A stretch of 64,000 bases of DNA from Anaerovorax odorimutans DSM 5092 (GTDB lineage: Bacteria > Bacillota > Clostridia > Peptostreptococcales > Anaerovoracaceae). Where the stretch lies: NCBI RefSeq assembly GCF_000426305.1, contig NZ_AUFC01000014.1:23627-87626 (forward strand), in the 5' to 3' direction. This document shows, piece by piece, positions 50,954 to 61,136 of the stretch (position 1 is its first letter; the number at the start of each line of letters is the position of its first letter). Made by a program: the position numbers and the translations under genes. The notes under the pieces are model-generated. The model did not search any database, was not told where the DNA came from, and was given only the letters and a program-made list of their open reading frames with translations.

Positions 50954-51052
50954 AAAGATTTTGTACAAAATAACAAAGAAAAAAAGTATTATCAAAATAA
51001 AAGTAGTTAATGTAATTTATTAAATTCTTGAGAGCATACAGTCATATATTTT

Positions 51053-51094
51053 AAACCTCTATATTGTTATAAAATAGCAGTATGGAGGTTTTTA
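51053..51094 (+). terminator. Orphan terminator
   Basis: AAACCTC and GAGGTTT close a stem with further pairing inside, followed by TTTATG. No intact gene precedes it. Confidence 0.5.
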
Positions 51095-51282
51095 TGTATA
51101 ATAGTTAGTCCGCTTAAAAGTATTGACAACGAAACGACACGTACTTTATTATCGGATGGATGGCATGATATTTAGTTTACAATGTCTGAAAGTATTTATA
51201 TTTTTTATTTATTTAGGCTGTTTATGAATAAATGTATAAAGCTATATTTTTATTTAATTTTTAACTTACCATCTATTTCATT

Positions 51283-51330
51283 AAAAAAGGTTTACTCCGT
51301 TAAATGTAAACGGTTAAGTAAACCTTTTTC
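51283..51330. terminator. Orphan terminator
   Basis: AAAAAGGTTTACT and AGTAAACCTTTTT are perfect arms, with CCGTT/AACGG as an inner stem. No intact gene ends here on either strand. Confidence 0.7.
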
Positions 51331-51974
51331 TATATTACCACACATAGATAAACAAATGTAAAAGCTCTTGCAAATATAATAACAGAGCTGTTTTTGTTTG
51401 TCAAAGAAAATATAAATTATTATGAAATAAACTAATAATTTATATTCTTGTTAAAATTTTAAGGCTCATATTCAAAAATACTTTTCCATTACAAATTTGC
51501 AGTTACTGCATAAGTATGCATTTATTTTGGTGTATTTAGTATTAAATAACAAAGTAGATTCGCATACCATGAATCAGAAGATTATTTGAGGTACAGACTT
51601 AAAATTTTGCTAAAACAATTAAATAAAGATGGAATCTACAATAGGACCTGATACGTATGGCCCTAATTGGAAAGCATAAATATTTAAATTTATTTATTGT
51701 TATAAGCATATTTGATTGATTATCTTTAGATATAAAAGTGCTGTTAATAGTAACAGAGAAATAATAAAAATGTAAAAAAACAACAATTACATATTGACAA
51801 AACGCCATAAAATGGTAAATAATGTAAATTAGAACCTTGATAATTAAATATATAAGAGGGTTTTAATAACTAAAGTGTTATCATTGACTATAATGATATA
51901 AGATATCTTATTATTAATAAATGTATGTTTTTGAGAAGCTTATAAAAATAGGAAAAAACAATATAGATAATATA

Positions 51975-52003
51975 TTGATAAATGTGTAAAAAATGTGTAT
52001 AAT
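51975..52003 (+). promoter_or_regulatory. hicAB promoter with direct repeats
   Basis: TTGATA (51975-51980) and TATAAT (51998-52003) are 17 bp apart. AATGTGTA is repeated at 51981 and 51992, 11 bp apart (about one helical turn), between the promoter elements, and is a likely site for autorepression by HicB. Confidence 0.65.
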
Positions 52004-52026
52004 ATATATTGCTAGGAGATATACTA

Positions 52027-52203
52027 ATGAGACAGAGAGAACTTATTAAAAAATTAGAAGAAATAGGTTTTAGTTTTTATAAACATGGTAGTAATCATGA
52101 TATTTATATAAGAGGCAAAGATAAAGAGGTAATACCAAGACATAAAGAGGTAAACGAAAAACTTGCTAAAGCGATACTAAGAAAATGGGATTATGGATTA
52201 TAA
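52027..52203 (+). CDS. hicA: HicA-type mRNA interferase toxin
   Basis: This 58-residue toxin cleaves mRNA when it is free of its antitoxin. The dsRNA-binding-like fold is recognisable from LIKKLEEIGFSFYKHGSNHD, with the catalytic His in HGSNHDIY, and from the ending IPRHKEVNEKLAKAILRKW. Its length is typical. ATG 52027 follows TAGGAGA at eight bases. The antitoxin gene follows after 26 bp, in the usual toxin-first order. Confidence 0.93.
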   Translation: MRQRELIKKLEEIGFSFYKHGSNHDIYIRGKDKEVIPRHKEVNEKLAKAILRKWDYGL

Positions 52204-52229
52204 AATCCCTTGAATATAAGGAGGTCAAC

Positions 52230-52643
52230 ATGAAAAAAGTATACCCTGTTATTTTTACACAAATAGAAGATTGTATTCTTGTGGAGGTGCCGGATTTAGA
52301 GATACTTACACAAGGTGAAGATTTTGCAAATGCTATAGAAATGGCAAGAGATGCTATAGGTCTTAAAGGGATATCTTTGGAAGATGATAACATGAAAATC
52401 CCTGAATCATCGATTAATATAGATATAAAAAAAGGTACGTTTGCAAAAGAAGGTAAATCAATAATATCACTTGTTGATATAGATTTTGGTGTATACAGAA
52501 GAAGAAATGACAATAAAATGGTAAGAAGAAATGTAACATTACCAAATTGGCTTAACCAAAGAGCAGAAGAAGCAAATGTAAATGTTTCTAGAATATTACA
52601 AGATGCGTTAATGGAAAAACTTGAAATACAAAGAGAAAGATAA
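52230..52643 (+). CDS. hicB: HicB-type antitoxin
   Basis: This 137-residue antitoxin has an N-terminal partially degraded RNase H-like domain (about 1-60; VYPVIFTQIEDCILVEVPDL, ILTQGEDFANAIEMARDAIG) and a C-terminal ribbon-helix-helix DNA-binding domain (about 103-135; VRRNVTLPNWLNQRAEEANV). It neutralises HicA and should repress its own operon. The start is ATG 52230 behind AAGGAGGT. Longer in-frame starts overlap hicA. Confidence 0.93.
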   Translation: MKKVYPVIFTQIEDCILVEVPDLEILTQGEDFANAIEMARDAIGLKGISLEDDNMKIPESSINIDIKKGTFAKEGKSIISLVDIDFGVYRRRNDNKMVRRNVTLPNWLNQRAEEANVNVSRILQDALMEKLEIQRER

Positions 52644-52691
52644 CTCCAGAAATCATAATGTGCAATGTTTGAAAGAAAGTGAGAATTTAAA

Positions 52692-53768
52692 ATGATAAAA
52701 AAACTAATTATAACTTTAGCTTTAATAGTTGGAATCAGTTCAACAGTTTATGCTGCTACAACAGCGGGGAACTCATATACAGATGTAAAAAGTACTAACT
52801 GGGCATATGACGCTATAAATACAATGTCTAATAAAAGCATTATAAAGGGTTATCCAGATGGAAGTTTTAAACCAAGCAATACATTAACTTATGGAGAGTT
52901 TATTAAGATGGCAGTCGTGTCAAGTACAGGCAAAGATGTGGGTAATGCAGAAAAGCCATATAATTGGGCACAGAAATATTATGAAAGCGGAATAGAAAAC
53001 AAATATTATACAGAAGAATCCATTCCAAAACATAAGCTGGATAGAGAAATCACAAGAAGTGATATGGCACTTATTATAAGCTCAATATTAGGTGATGTAA
53101 AAATAGATAATTATGACACAATTCAAGCAGGGGTTACAGATGTAACAGCTAAGACAGAAAACGAATACGACATTATAAAATCCTATGCAAGTGGAATTTT
53201 AACAGGCTATGAAGATAATACCTTTAAACCTGATAAAACATTAACAAGAGCAGAATCAGCAGTAGTAATTCAAAGACTTGTTGATGAAAGTAAAAGAGTT
53301 ATGCCAAGTGAGAAAAAAGAAGAAACTACTCCTATAGATTCAAATAGAGATTATAGCAGTTTAAAAAATCTTTCAAAAAGCTCCACTTCAACATTACCTG
53401 TTACAGATATCGCTTCAAATATATATAGTTTTACTATTGGAAATTTAGCTGGTTACCCACCATTATTTGAGCATATAAAATACTATGAAATTATAAAAGA
53501 TTATCCATATGAAATTAAAAGAGGATATGTAAAAGATGGTTCTCAATCAATAGATGTAAGTAAAGAAGGGAATGCTGGATTAGCAATGTTAATCAAAGAT
53601 AATCAAATAAATTGTAGATTAATCGGTGTAGAAATGGATAATAGTAATTACGTATCATTTTGTCAATCTAAATCTAGAACACTTCCTGACTTTGACTATA
53701 TTGCTTTTTACAATAGTACAGACAAAGAATGTGATACTTTAATACTTGTTCAAAATACATTTAAATAG
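52692..53768 (+). CDS. SLH-domain surface protein
   Basis: This 358-residue exported protein has a signal peptide (about 1-21) and three S-layer homology modules (about 27-80, 85-140 and 148-205). The first and third have the canonical pattern YPDGSFKPSNTLTYGEFIKM and YEDNTFKPDKTLTRAESAVV; the middle one is divergent. SLH modules bind pyruvylated wall polymers. The C-terminal part (about 235-358) has no recognised fold. It lies 20 bp upstream of the giant exported protein, so the two likely form a surface complex, with this one providing the anchor. Confidence 0.92.
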   Translation: MIKKLIITLALIVGISSTVYAATTAGNSYTDVKSTNWAYDAINTMSNKSIIKGYPDGSFKPSNTLTYGEFIKMAVVSSTGKDVGNAEKPYNWAQKYYESGIENKYYTEESIPKHKLDREITRSDMALIISSILGDVKIDNYDTIQAGVTDVTAKTENEYDIIKSYASGILTGYEDNTFKPDKTLTRAESAVVIQRLVDESKRVMPSEKKEETTPIDSNRDYSSLKNLSKSSTSTLPVTDIASNIYSFTIGNLAGYPPLFEHIKYYEIIKDYPYEIKRGYVKDGSQSIDVSKEGNAGLAMLIKDNQINCRLIGVEMDNSNYVSFCQSKSRTLPDFDYIAFYNSTDKECDTLILVQNTFK

Positions 53769-53788
53769 AGAAAGGTGATAGAAAATAA

Positions 53789-56700
53789 ATGCTTATTCTA
53801 TACAATAAAATATTTAAAAATAGTATAATTTCATTATTGATAACGGCCCTGATTTTATCGGGGCTTTTTTATTACCCTATAAAATCATATGGGCAAATGC
53901 AAGAGGTCACAATTCATCATATTAGATTAGATACCGCTGTTGTATTTGTATGGTCAGACGGAAAAAGCGGATGGCAGAAAAATATAGTTCCCAATACAAA
54001 TTTTTCAAAAGAATTCGTAATTGATATAGGAAAAAATATGAAAAATGTTTCCGTTCATAAATATGACGGATCTAATTTCCCATTTGATTGGACAAAGGAT
54101 ACAGATACATATAAGCAGCATTGGAATCCTACAAATGCTTGTAAAAACGTAGATGATTATGAAAATAATTATATGCCATATTCAGCAATAATAAACAGTG
54201 TTGGAGACAAGTCTTCATATAATTCATCGACAGGTAATATGTACTTAAAATATAACGTATTGTTAACTGCAAGAGATGGTGAGCCATATGATGTGAAAGC
54301 TATGTTAAACAAAGGAGACAAACAAAAAATACTTGACCTGCTAGGTGATAATCCTCCTGCAGATTTAACTGAAGCGATGGATTTATTTAAAACCGACAGC
54401 GCAAAGATAGATCCAAATGTGCAGGGATATTTATATTTTGTACCTATTATTACAGAATATGATGAAACTGCAATAATTGAAATTCCAGATCCAGAGCCTG
54501 AGGAAATATTTGCAGAAGTAGTTAATCCTGTTACTGTAAAAACGGGAGAGACCTTTATTGTATCAGATGGATCAAGAGTAGGTTCGGAAACTATTGTTGA
54601 TAAAGCTGTCCTATATAGAACAGTTAGCAATGGAGCAAAAGAAAAAATAGCAGAATGGCATGGCACAGGAAATAAAGGAGAAAATACAGGTGGCAGTATT
54701 GAACAAACTTTTAATGAAGTTTGTACCGTGGAATATGAACTTATTGAAACTTCAATAAACGGTACTGAAGATACTGATACAGGTAAAACAGAAATTAAAG
54801 ATAGTAGAGAAATGGGATTAAAAGCAATTTTAAAATCCCCATTATATACATACGAAGGACATATAACACCTGTAGAAGATAAATCAGAATTTACTGTAGA
54901 TGATGTAAATTATTCAGCAAAAAGGATGTATGCCGAAGGACTTGGAAATAACAAATTTAGAGTAGTTGAAGATACACCAAGTAAAGTAACAAGAGTAGAT
55001 GATACTAATGCAAACATTGTATTTGATAAAAAGGGAACGTACAACATAAAACTAGATATAAGAACAATAACAGATAAAAAGGATAGTTGCACAAACCCTA
55101 TTGAAGTAAGAAAAACACCATACATAGAGGATTCCCTCGGTGGTGTGCAAAAGCAAAACAGAAGACAAGATTTAATTGCTAATATTGCCACTTCCCCTGA
55201 ATATCCTGTTGTTAAAACATGGATTGAGATTGAAGATTTGGAAACAGGTGAAAAAATCTGTCATTATTACGGAGCGGGTGAAAATGATAAACTGAATGAT
55301 GACCATATTAAAACACGTAAAATGGCTATAGTAACAGAGGACAGTGATGAATACTTTACTAAATTTGACCTTGCTTTTTTAACAAAACCTTTGGTTAAGG
55401 GTAAAGATGAAAACAGGAAATATAAATACACAATATTTGCAAAAGATGCAAAAGGAGATACAGATGAGGTTTCAAAAGAATTTACAGTAAGACCCGACCT
55501 TGCCCCTGAAGCTGTAATCTCAATGGAAAACTCCTTCTTAAGAGAAAAAGGTACAAACATTGCAAAGATAGAAACAGAAGATGCATCAGTTTCCAAAGAC
55601 GGAGATGAATCAGAGCGTACTTGGAAATATGATGAAGGAATCGTGTTAGAGCCAAAAGAGAATATAAGCGATTTAGAAGGTTATGAAAAGCTTTCTTTTG
55701 GAACGGATAAAATAGTTGGGTTTAATAAAACAGGCGTTGGTAAATTTACAATAGGATTAGAATTAAAAGATAAATGGGTAGAGCCTACACTTCCTGAATA
55801 CATAACAGAAGAGGATTACTTAACAGGCAGTGCCGTTGCCCTTTCGGAAGTAGATAACGTGGCACCAGTAGTCAGCTTAGAACCAATAACCACAATACAA
55901 GATAATCTACTTCTTTTGGCAGGCGGAGCAAAAGAATATGATGAACTGGTTAAAAATAAAAACAGCTTTATTCAAGAATTTTTAAGAAATGGCATAGATG
56001 CAAACATAACAATCCAACAAATAAAAGATGGAACACCTTCATATATAACAGATATACAGTCATTATATACAGAAACATTTTCTGTTGGCCCAAATGATAA
56101 TTATGAACAAGATTTTGCAGTTACAGACAATACGTATATATATTATCTGTTAAAAACATGGAATGGTACAGGAGAAGGAGATTACCCAACAGTACCTTAT
56201 ACTGTCCATGCAAAAGAACCATACAGTAATACAGATAAATGGATATATACTACAATGGATTCAGAAAAATTTACAATGGGGCAGGATGACACAGATACAT
56301 ATTTGTATCTCATATATAAAAATAAAACTGTAATATTAGATAAAAAGACAGGCACTTCCTTAGGAACATTGCCACTTGCAATAAATGAGAAAAACTTTTT
56401 AACAGATAAATTTATTTACACGCTAAAAGGAAATGAATTATATCAAATATCTTTAAAAACTTTAAATATAAAAAAAGTTCTTAGTGGAGTAAACAATCCA
56501 AGGAGAATAGGAAATAGTCTGCATTATGTATACGAAGATAAAGGAGAAGCAATATCAAGAGTAATTTTCAATTTGAAATCACAGAAAATTAAAATGGAGC
56601 AGCTTATAGGAAAGGAAGACAATCCTTATTATGATGGAACTTTGTATAAATATGTTGGAACAGATGGATTAGGAAATATTTTAATATATAAAGCAATAGG

Positions 56701-59700
56701 AGGAAAGGGAGACACGCAAGGGGGATTCTTTTTATATGATATAAATAATAAACTTAAAAAATCAGTAAGGTTTAATTCTATATCAGGAAAAGATAGCATA
56801 GTCCCCATTATGACAGAAGATGAAAACGGCGAGTGCAATATTGCAGCAATTAAATCAAAAGTCCGTTATAGTCAAGGAACATTTATAGTCATGTCTGCCT
56901 TTAATTTAAATACTGGCGCCATGGCAGAAAATAAAACTAATGGTCAGACTAATACTGTTCCTGATATATCATTTGAAACAAAAGGGAAAGCATATTTTAT
57001 ATTTTTCGGTGATTTTGCATATACAAATACAGGACAGCCTGTTTATGATCCTCATTATACATATACATATGATGGAAAAAGTTCAATGACCAAAGATGTC
57101 AATGGACCATGTAATTTAGATGTGGAAGAAGGAGGGCATGCATCAAGCAGATTTTTGGTTTCTGTATTTGGAGATAATAAAATTAATGGTCATTTAATGG
57201 TTAAAGCATTAGGTATGCCAAGAAGTAAAAGCAGCGAAGTAACAGATACAATAATGAAATTTGCTAGCGATAAAACAGAATATCAAGATGAAATGAATAC
57301 ACTTATTATATCAGACAGAACATCAACTGAATTTGGTGACAGCATTATATCTAATGCAATAGACAGAATAAAGAAAACAGGAACAGAATTTATTGCAGGA
57401 GTCGGAGATAATGTAAGTAATTATGCAACAGATATGGCACAAAATGCACAGGGTTTGATTGTAACAGGAATTAAAGATATAAAAGAAAATCTTGACAAAA
57501 GTATATCAAAAGTCATATCCGAAAATGTAGTGCTGCAAAAAGAAAAAGCACAATCTACTTTGCAAGTTAAAGTAAAAGGAGGAACAGAGACAGGGACAAT
57601 AACAAAAAATATTAATCTTCAAACCGGTAAAAAATATTATTACGAATACAATTTAAAGAAAGTTACAGAAGGTAATGAAACAGCAAGTACTGTAAAAAGT
57701 GAATTAAAAGCAGACTGTTCATCAACAAAATCTCCATATAGTGAAAAGTTTATATCTAAATATTATGTTACTAGAATGTATGAAGAAGATTTTAGTGATT
57801 CTAATGTTGATAGTTTTTTTAAATTAGATAATTTTTTTATGGAAAATGGTTGGGGTGGAGAATTCCACCAATCAGCACATTCATATACTAACAGTTATTT
57901 AAGATTTACTGTTCCAACTGGGCAAAAAGCTGTTATTATGTTTGATTATAAAATATTTAACGATAGCGATAAATGGGATGGATTAGGAATATTTTTAGAT
58001 GATAAAAGAATTACAGACAAAGATTATTATGATAATTATGGATATGAATCCGGTTTTTACGAACACAAAAGTATTTTAACACAAGGGGTTCATGAAATAC
58101 ACTGTTCTAGTTATTATTGTAATAGTCATAGTGGAGATTATTACGCCGCTATAGACAATCTAAAGGTAGTATTTATAGCGGATGAATCAGCTACATCTAA
58201 AATAAATAGTGAAACTAAAGAATTAACAAATGATTGGGAAAAAGTAAGTGGGGATTTTGAGGCTCCTTGTGCTATTAGTTATTTTGGAGGTATTACATTA
58301 GAAAAATTTAATAAAAGCATTTATGCTTATAATATTTATCCAGAAGAAAAAGATTTTTATGAACTGTATATTCCATCTAGTAAATTAGCGTTTGTTAAAT
58401 TAAAAGCCAGTTATTGGAAAGGTACGTATGCGACACGGAGTTCGTCTTTAAGCCTATCAAATGGTGATACATATCACAATTATGATGGGTGGATAGATTT
58501 AGGGTTATTTTCAGGATATATAAGTGCAACTACTAACTATAATACAGGATCTTCTAAATCTTATAAGCGGTACTACCAAGGAATAAGTTATGCGGAAATA
58601 ACACAATGTGAAAATTTACCTCCAATAAGGAATAATAAATATTTTAAAAATGAGGAAGAAAGCAAAGTATTTATACAAGGAGATACATTCGATGGTAGTG
58701 CAACATTAAAATTAGAATTCCCATCGGGAGAAAAAGATACGAAATATCTTCTTCAAAACTTAAGAATTTACTATATAAAAGATGGAAAGAAAGTATATGT
58801 AGAAGATAAATATATAACAAGCACATCGCAAATGTCAGATTGGAATACATCTTCAAATATAGATTTATCAATAGTTAAAGATGTATTGGGAGAAGAAGAT
58901 GATACACATTTAGTATATCGTAAAGGACAGCTTGTAAAATACAATATATTCTACAGTGATTATGAAAACGATCCGAGTAAAAAACAATACTGGAAATATA
59001 TCCATGAACCATTTAATGACGGACCTCATCCTGATGCAGCTGTTATCGTAGATGAAAACGGTAATCAGGTGGGAGGATCAGGTAAGATTTTAAATGAATC
59101 AATAGACCGTTTTTGGGTAGATGGAAAATATACAGTACAGCATTGGCAGGAAGATAATACAGGAAATACAGATTATGATAAGCTTTCCAATGTGGCAGAA
59201 ATAACCTTTTACGTAGAAGGAACAGGAGAAGCACCGTGGATAACATATATTAAAACCATACCAAGTGTGGTAAAAGAAGGAAAAATATATCAGCTTCAAA
59301 TTGGTGTAGATGATAAAGAAAAAGACCCTTTAAGACTAAGAACAGAAGTATATAAAGAAGGAAAACTTGTATATACACACAATAAAACAAATATACTGGC
59401 AGATTCTGTGGGAAATTATCCTGCTGTAATAACGGGGAATGCACCAATTGCAAAAGCAGGGGTGTATGATGTAGTCTGCACAGTAAGAGATTGGTCGGGA
59501 GCAGGTCTTGGCACATATAAATTTACAGTAGTTTCAGACGGAAAAATCACAGGCTATGTAAACCATACAGAGCAGTGGAATATAAACAGAAAAAAATATA
59601 ACCTAAAGAAAACAGGGAATGAAGAAAAGCCAAGGGGATACAATGTATTTTGGAGCGGAGAAAAGTTTATGCTTCAGTCAGCTGTAGCAGGAAATGCTGA

Positions 59701-59962
59701 CCTTGTTACATCACAAATAGCAGGGTATCCAAGCTATAAAACAACAATGAAAAACAGTGGGAAAAAGAATTCAAAAGGAGAGTGGATCTACACAGGAGAA
59801 ATGTGGGATAAATCAATGATAAACAAATGGGGTAGAAAAGCACCACAGCCCTTAACCTTTAAGTTTACTGCTTACTACTCAGGAGGTATGACCAAAACCC
59901 ATAATGTAGAGATTATTGTGGACAGCCAAGAAGATTACTGGCAGCTGCATAGGTATTTTTAA
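53789..59962 (+). CDS. Giant exported surface protein, 2057 residues
   Basis: A hydrophobic N-terminal segment (about 10-34, ending KSYGQ) targets this protein for export. Residues about 40-240 contain a globular beta domain, and 260-640 look like several PKD/Ig-like modules (VNPVTVKTGETFIVSDGSRV, KEFTVRPDLAPEAVISMENS). Residues about 800-1050 have propeller-like repeats (KWIYTTMDSEKFTMGQDDTD, YLYLIYKNKTVILDKKTG). About 1150-1260 is helical, 1330-1470 resembles a jelly-roll module (GQKAVIMFDYKIFNDSDKWD), and Ig-like modules end the protein. No sortase or SLH motif is present; the upstream SLH protein may anchor it. No enzyme site is recognised. A relic of a paralogue lies at 29182. The family is not known to me. 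Confidence 0.8.
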   Translation: MLILYNKIFKNSIISLLITALILSGLFYYPIKSYGQMQEVTIHHIRLDTAVVFVWSDGKSGWQKNIVPNTNFSKEFVIDIGKNMKNVSVHKYDGSNFPFDWTKDTDTYKQHWNPTNACKNVDDYENNYMPYSAIINSVGDKSSYNSSTGNMYLKYNVLLTARDGEPYDVKAMLNKGDKQKILDLLGDNPPADLTEAMDLFKTDSAKIDPNVQGYLYFVPIITEYDETAIIEIPDPEPEEIFAEVVNPVTVKTGETFIVSDGSRVGSETIVDKAVLYRTVSNGAKEKIAEWHGTGNKGENTGGSIEQTFNEVCTVEYELIETSINGTEDTDTGKTEIKDSREMGLKAILKSPLYTYEGHITPVEDKSEFTVDDVNYSAKRMYAEGLGNNKFRVVEDTPSKVTRVDDTNANIVFDKKGTYNIKLDIRTITDKKDSCTNPIEVRKTPYIEDSLGGVQKQNRRQDLIANIATSPEYPVVKTWIEIEDLETGEKICHYYGAGENDKLNDDHIKTRKMAIVTEDSDEYFTKFDLAFLTKPLVKGKDENRKYKYTIFAKDAKGDTDEVSKEFTVRPDLAPEAVISMENSFLREKGTNIAKIETEDASVSKDGDESERTWKYDEGIVLEPKENISDLEGYEKLSFGTDKIVGFNKTGVGKFTIGLELKDKWVEPTLPEYITEEDYLTGSAVALSEVDNVAPVVSLEPITTIQDNLLLLAGGAKEYDELVKNKNSFIQEFLRNGIDANITIQQIKDGTPSYITDIQSLYTETFSVGPNDNYEQDFAVTDNTYIYYLLKTWNGTGEGDYPTVPYTVHAKEPYSNTDKWIYTTMDSEKFTMGQDDTDTYLYLIYKNKTVILDKKTGTSLGTLPLAINEKNFLTDKFIYTLKGNELYQISLKTLNIKKVLSGVNNPRRIGNSLHYVYEDKGEAISRVIFNLKSQKIKMEQLIGKEDNPYYDGTLYKYVGTDGLGNILIYKAIGGKGDTQGGFFLYDINNKLKKSVRFNSISGKDSIVPIMTEDENGECNIAAIKSKVRYSQGTFIVMSAFNLNTGAMAENKTNGQTNTVPDISFETKGKAYFIFFGDFAYTNTGQPVYDPHYTYTYDGKSSMTKDVNGPCNLDVEEGGHASSRFLVSVFGDNKINGHLMVKALGMPRSKSSEVTDTIMKFASDKTEYQDEMNTLIISDRTSTEFGDSIISNAIDRIKKTGTEFIAGVGDNVSNYATDMAQNAQGLIVTGIKDIKENLDKSISKVISENVVLQKEKAQSTLQVKVKGGTETGTITKNINLQTGKKYYYEYNLKKVTEGNETASTVKSELKADCSSTKSPYSEKFISKYYVTRMYEEDFSDSNVDSFFKLDNFFMENGWGGEFHQSAHSYTNSYLRFTVPTGQKAVIMFDYKIFNDSDKWDGLGIFLDDKRITDKDYYDNYGYESGFYEHKSILTQGVHEIHCSSYYCNSHSGDYYAAIDNLKVVFIADESATSKINSETKELTNDWEKVSGDFEAPCAISYFGGITLEKFNKSIYAYNIYPEEKDFYELYIPSSKLAFVKLKASYWKGTYATRSSSLSLSNGDTYHNYDGWIDLGLFSGYISATTNYNTGSSKSYKRYYQGISYAEITQCENLPPIRNNKYFKNEEESKVFIQGDTFDGSATLKLEFPSGEKDTKYLLQNLRIYYIKDGKKVYVEDKYITSTSQMSDWNTSSNIDLSIVKDVLGEEDDTHLVYRKGQLVKYNIFYSDYENDPSKKQYWKYIHEPFNDGPHPDAAVIVDENGNQVGGSGKILNESIDRFWVDGKYTVQHWQEDNTGNTDYDKLSNVAEITFYVEGTGEAPWITYIKTIPSVVKEGKIYQLQIGVDDKEKDPLRLRTEVYKEGKLVYTHNKTNILADSVGNYPAVITGNAPIAKAGVYDVVCTVRDWSGAGLGTYKFTVVSDGKITGYVNHTEQWNINRKKYNLKKTGNEEKPRGYNVFWSGEKFMLQSAVAGNADLVTSQIAGYPSYKTTMKNSGKKNSKGEWIYTGEMWDKSMINKWGRKAPQPLTFKFTAYYSGGMTKTHNVEIIVDSQEDYWQLHRYF

Positions 59963-59988
59963 ATTAAAAAATTAAATAATGTGATTTT

Positions 59989-60035
59989 AAAGGAAGATTT
60001 TTAACATTTGTTTTAGATTTTCCTTTTAATTTTTA
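59989..60035 (+). terminator. Terminator of the surface-protein operon
   Basis: AAAGGAAGATTT pairs with AGATTTTCCTTT, allowing wobble, and is followed by TAATTTTTAT. The remaining bases to 60385 are AT-rich and hold no gene. Confidence 0.65.
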
Positions 60036-60385
60036 TAAAGAATAATTTGATAGTATTTTATAAACATAACTATAGATATATTAATTTATACCAATACTTC
60101 TTTTTTAGTAACTATTTATTTTTGATTTTAAGTCTAATTTTTCCCTTACTATTTATTATTATAAAATAGTTTCTTGAAATTTTTTTTTTATGTATATTAA
60201 ATAAATGATTAATTGTAAAATTAATGTTTTATGATAGTTTTTATTATTTAGAACATATAGTATAATAATTTTATTGGTTGTAAAAAATTGATAAAATTCA
60301 GTTTAATCTTTTAGTAAAAGCAGTTTAATAAAAAGTAAATTATAACAATAATATGAAATATAGTGCATTATAAGGAGAAAATAAT

Positions 60386-60961
60386 ATGAAAAAAAGGATT
60401 ATAGGAATAGCTCTTCTGGCTGTTTTAGCAATCCTACTATTTGTATGGGAGAAACCAGTTGTATGGGAGAAACCAGTAAACGTATCAGATGAAAATTCAA
60501 CGGAAGCTTATTATCTTTCGATTAAGGACAAGGATGGATTCTGTATAAAAGATGAAATTCTCTATGCTTATTTAGGAAACGATAAAGAAATAATAATTCC
60601 AGAAACTGTTACAGAAATATACACTTCAGCTTTTTCCGGTGATTTCGGGCATGGAGAAAATTTAGAGCAAGTTATAGTGTCTGGTACAGTTAAAAAAATA
60701 GACAATGGTGCATTTGCTTTTACTTGTGCTAAGAAAGTTATGGTGGAAGAGGGAGTGGAAGAAATAGAAGAATGGGCCTTTGGAGACAGCTATATAGAAG
60801 AAATTTGGTTTCCTTCTTCCTTAGAGAAAATCGGCAATGGGATTATGGAAACGGAGGAAGGGCTTGATGGAGCTCAAATTCATGTACCCAAAAATTCGAA
60901 GATTAGTCAGTATTTTGAACAGAATATGCCATATGGGGAAGCAGAACTCATTTACGACTAG
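60386..60961 (+). CDS. BspA-like leucine-rich repeat protein (LRR_5)
   Basis: This 191-residue protein has an N-terminal hydrophobic segment (about 3-22) that may be a signal anchor and a C-terminal BspA-type LRR domain (about 65-170). The repeats follow the pattern IIIPETVTEIYTSAFSG, VIVSGTVKKIDNGAFAF, VMVEEGVEEIEEWAFGD and IWFPSSLEKIGNGI. It is short for the family, with only four repeats. An exact 17-base direct duplication in the DNA (period 18 bp, 60445-60479) encodes VWEKPV twice, just after the membrane segment. Such proteins bind other proteins at the cell surface. AAGGAG precedes the ATG. Confidence 0.87.
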   Translation: MKKRIIGIALLAVLAILLFVWEKPVVWEKPVNVSDENSTEAYYLSIKDKDGFCIKDEILYAYLGNDKEIIIPETVTEIYTSAFSGDFGHGENLEQVIVSGTVKKIDNGAFAFTCAKKVMVEEGVEEIEEWAFGDSYIEEIWFPSSLEKIGNGIMETEEGLDGAQIHVPKNSKISQYFEQNMPYGEAELIYD

Positions 60962-61136
60962 GGGCATAATCCGTCTAAGTATAAGTATTAAAAGCTAATA
61001 TCAGTAAATTCCTGTGTAATGGGTTTTACTGCATATCTATGAATTATGATAGAAATAAAGACATATCAATAAATCAAATAAATAGTATTTTAAGGTTAAT
61101 TTAGGTAAAACTTTTATAATGTAAAGCATATACTGG
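60962..61136. other. Intergenic region before repeat copy 3
   Basis: No gene, terminator or promoter is recognised in this AT-rich stretch. Confidence 0.4.

Larger units (their letters stand above)
50195..51974. other. Decayed 1.8-kb region without intact genes
   Basis: No frame here has both a ribosome site and a recognisable product. A 36-codon frame at 50378-50488 has a weak site. Two well-formed terminators stand alone at 51053 and 51283, and a fragment similar to the end of the DUF4367 gene lies at 50853, so genes have been lost here. Confidence 0.6.

Noticed and set aside
54169..54666. 165-codon open frame antisense to the giant surface-protein gene
   Set aside because: It has no ribosome site and lies wholly inside a well-supported gene; low stop frequency on the opposite strand explains it.
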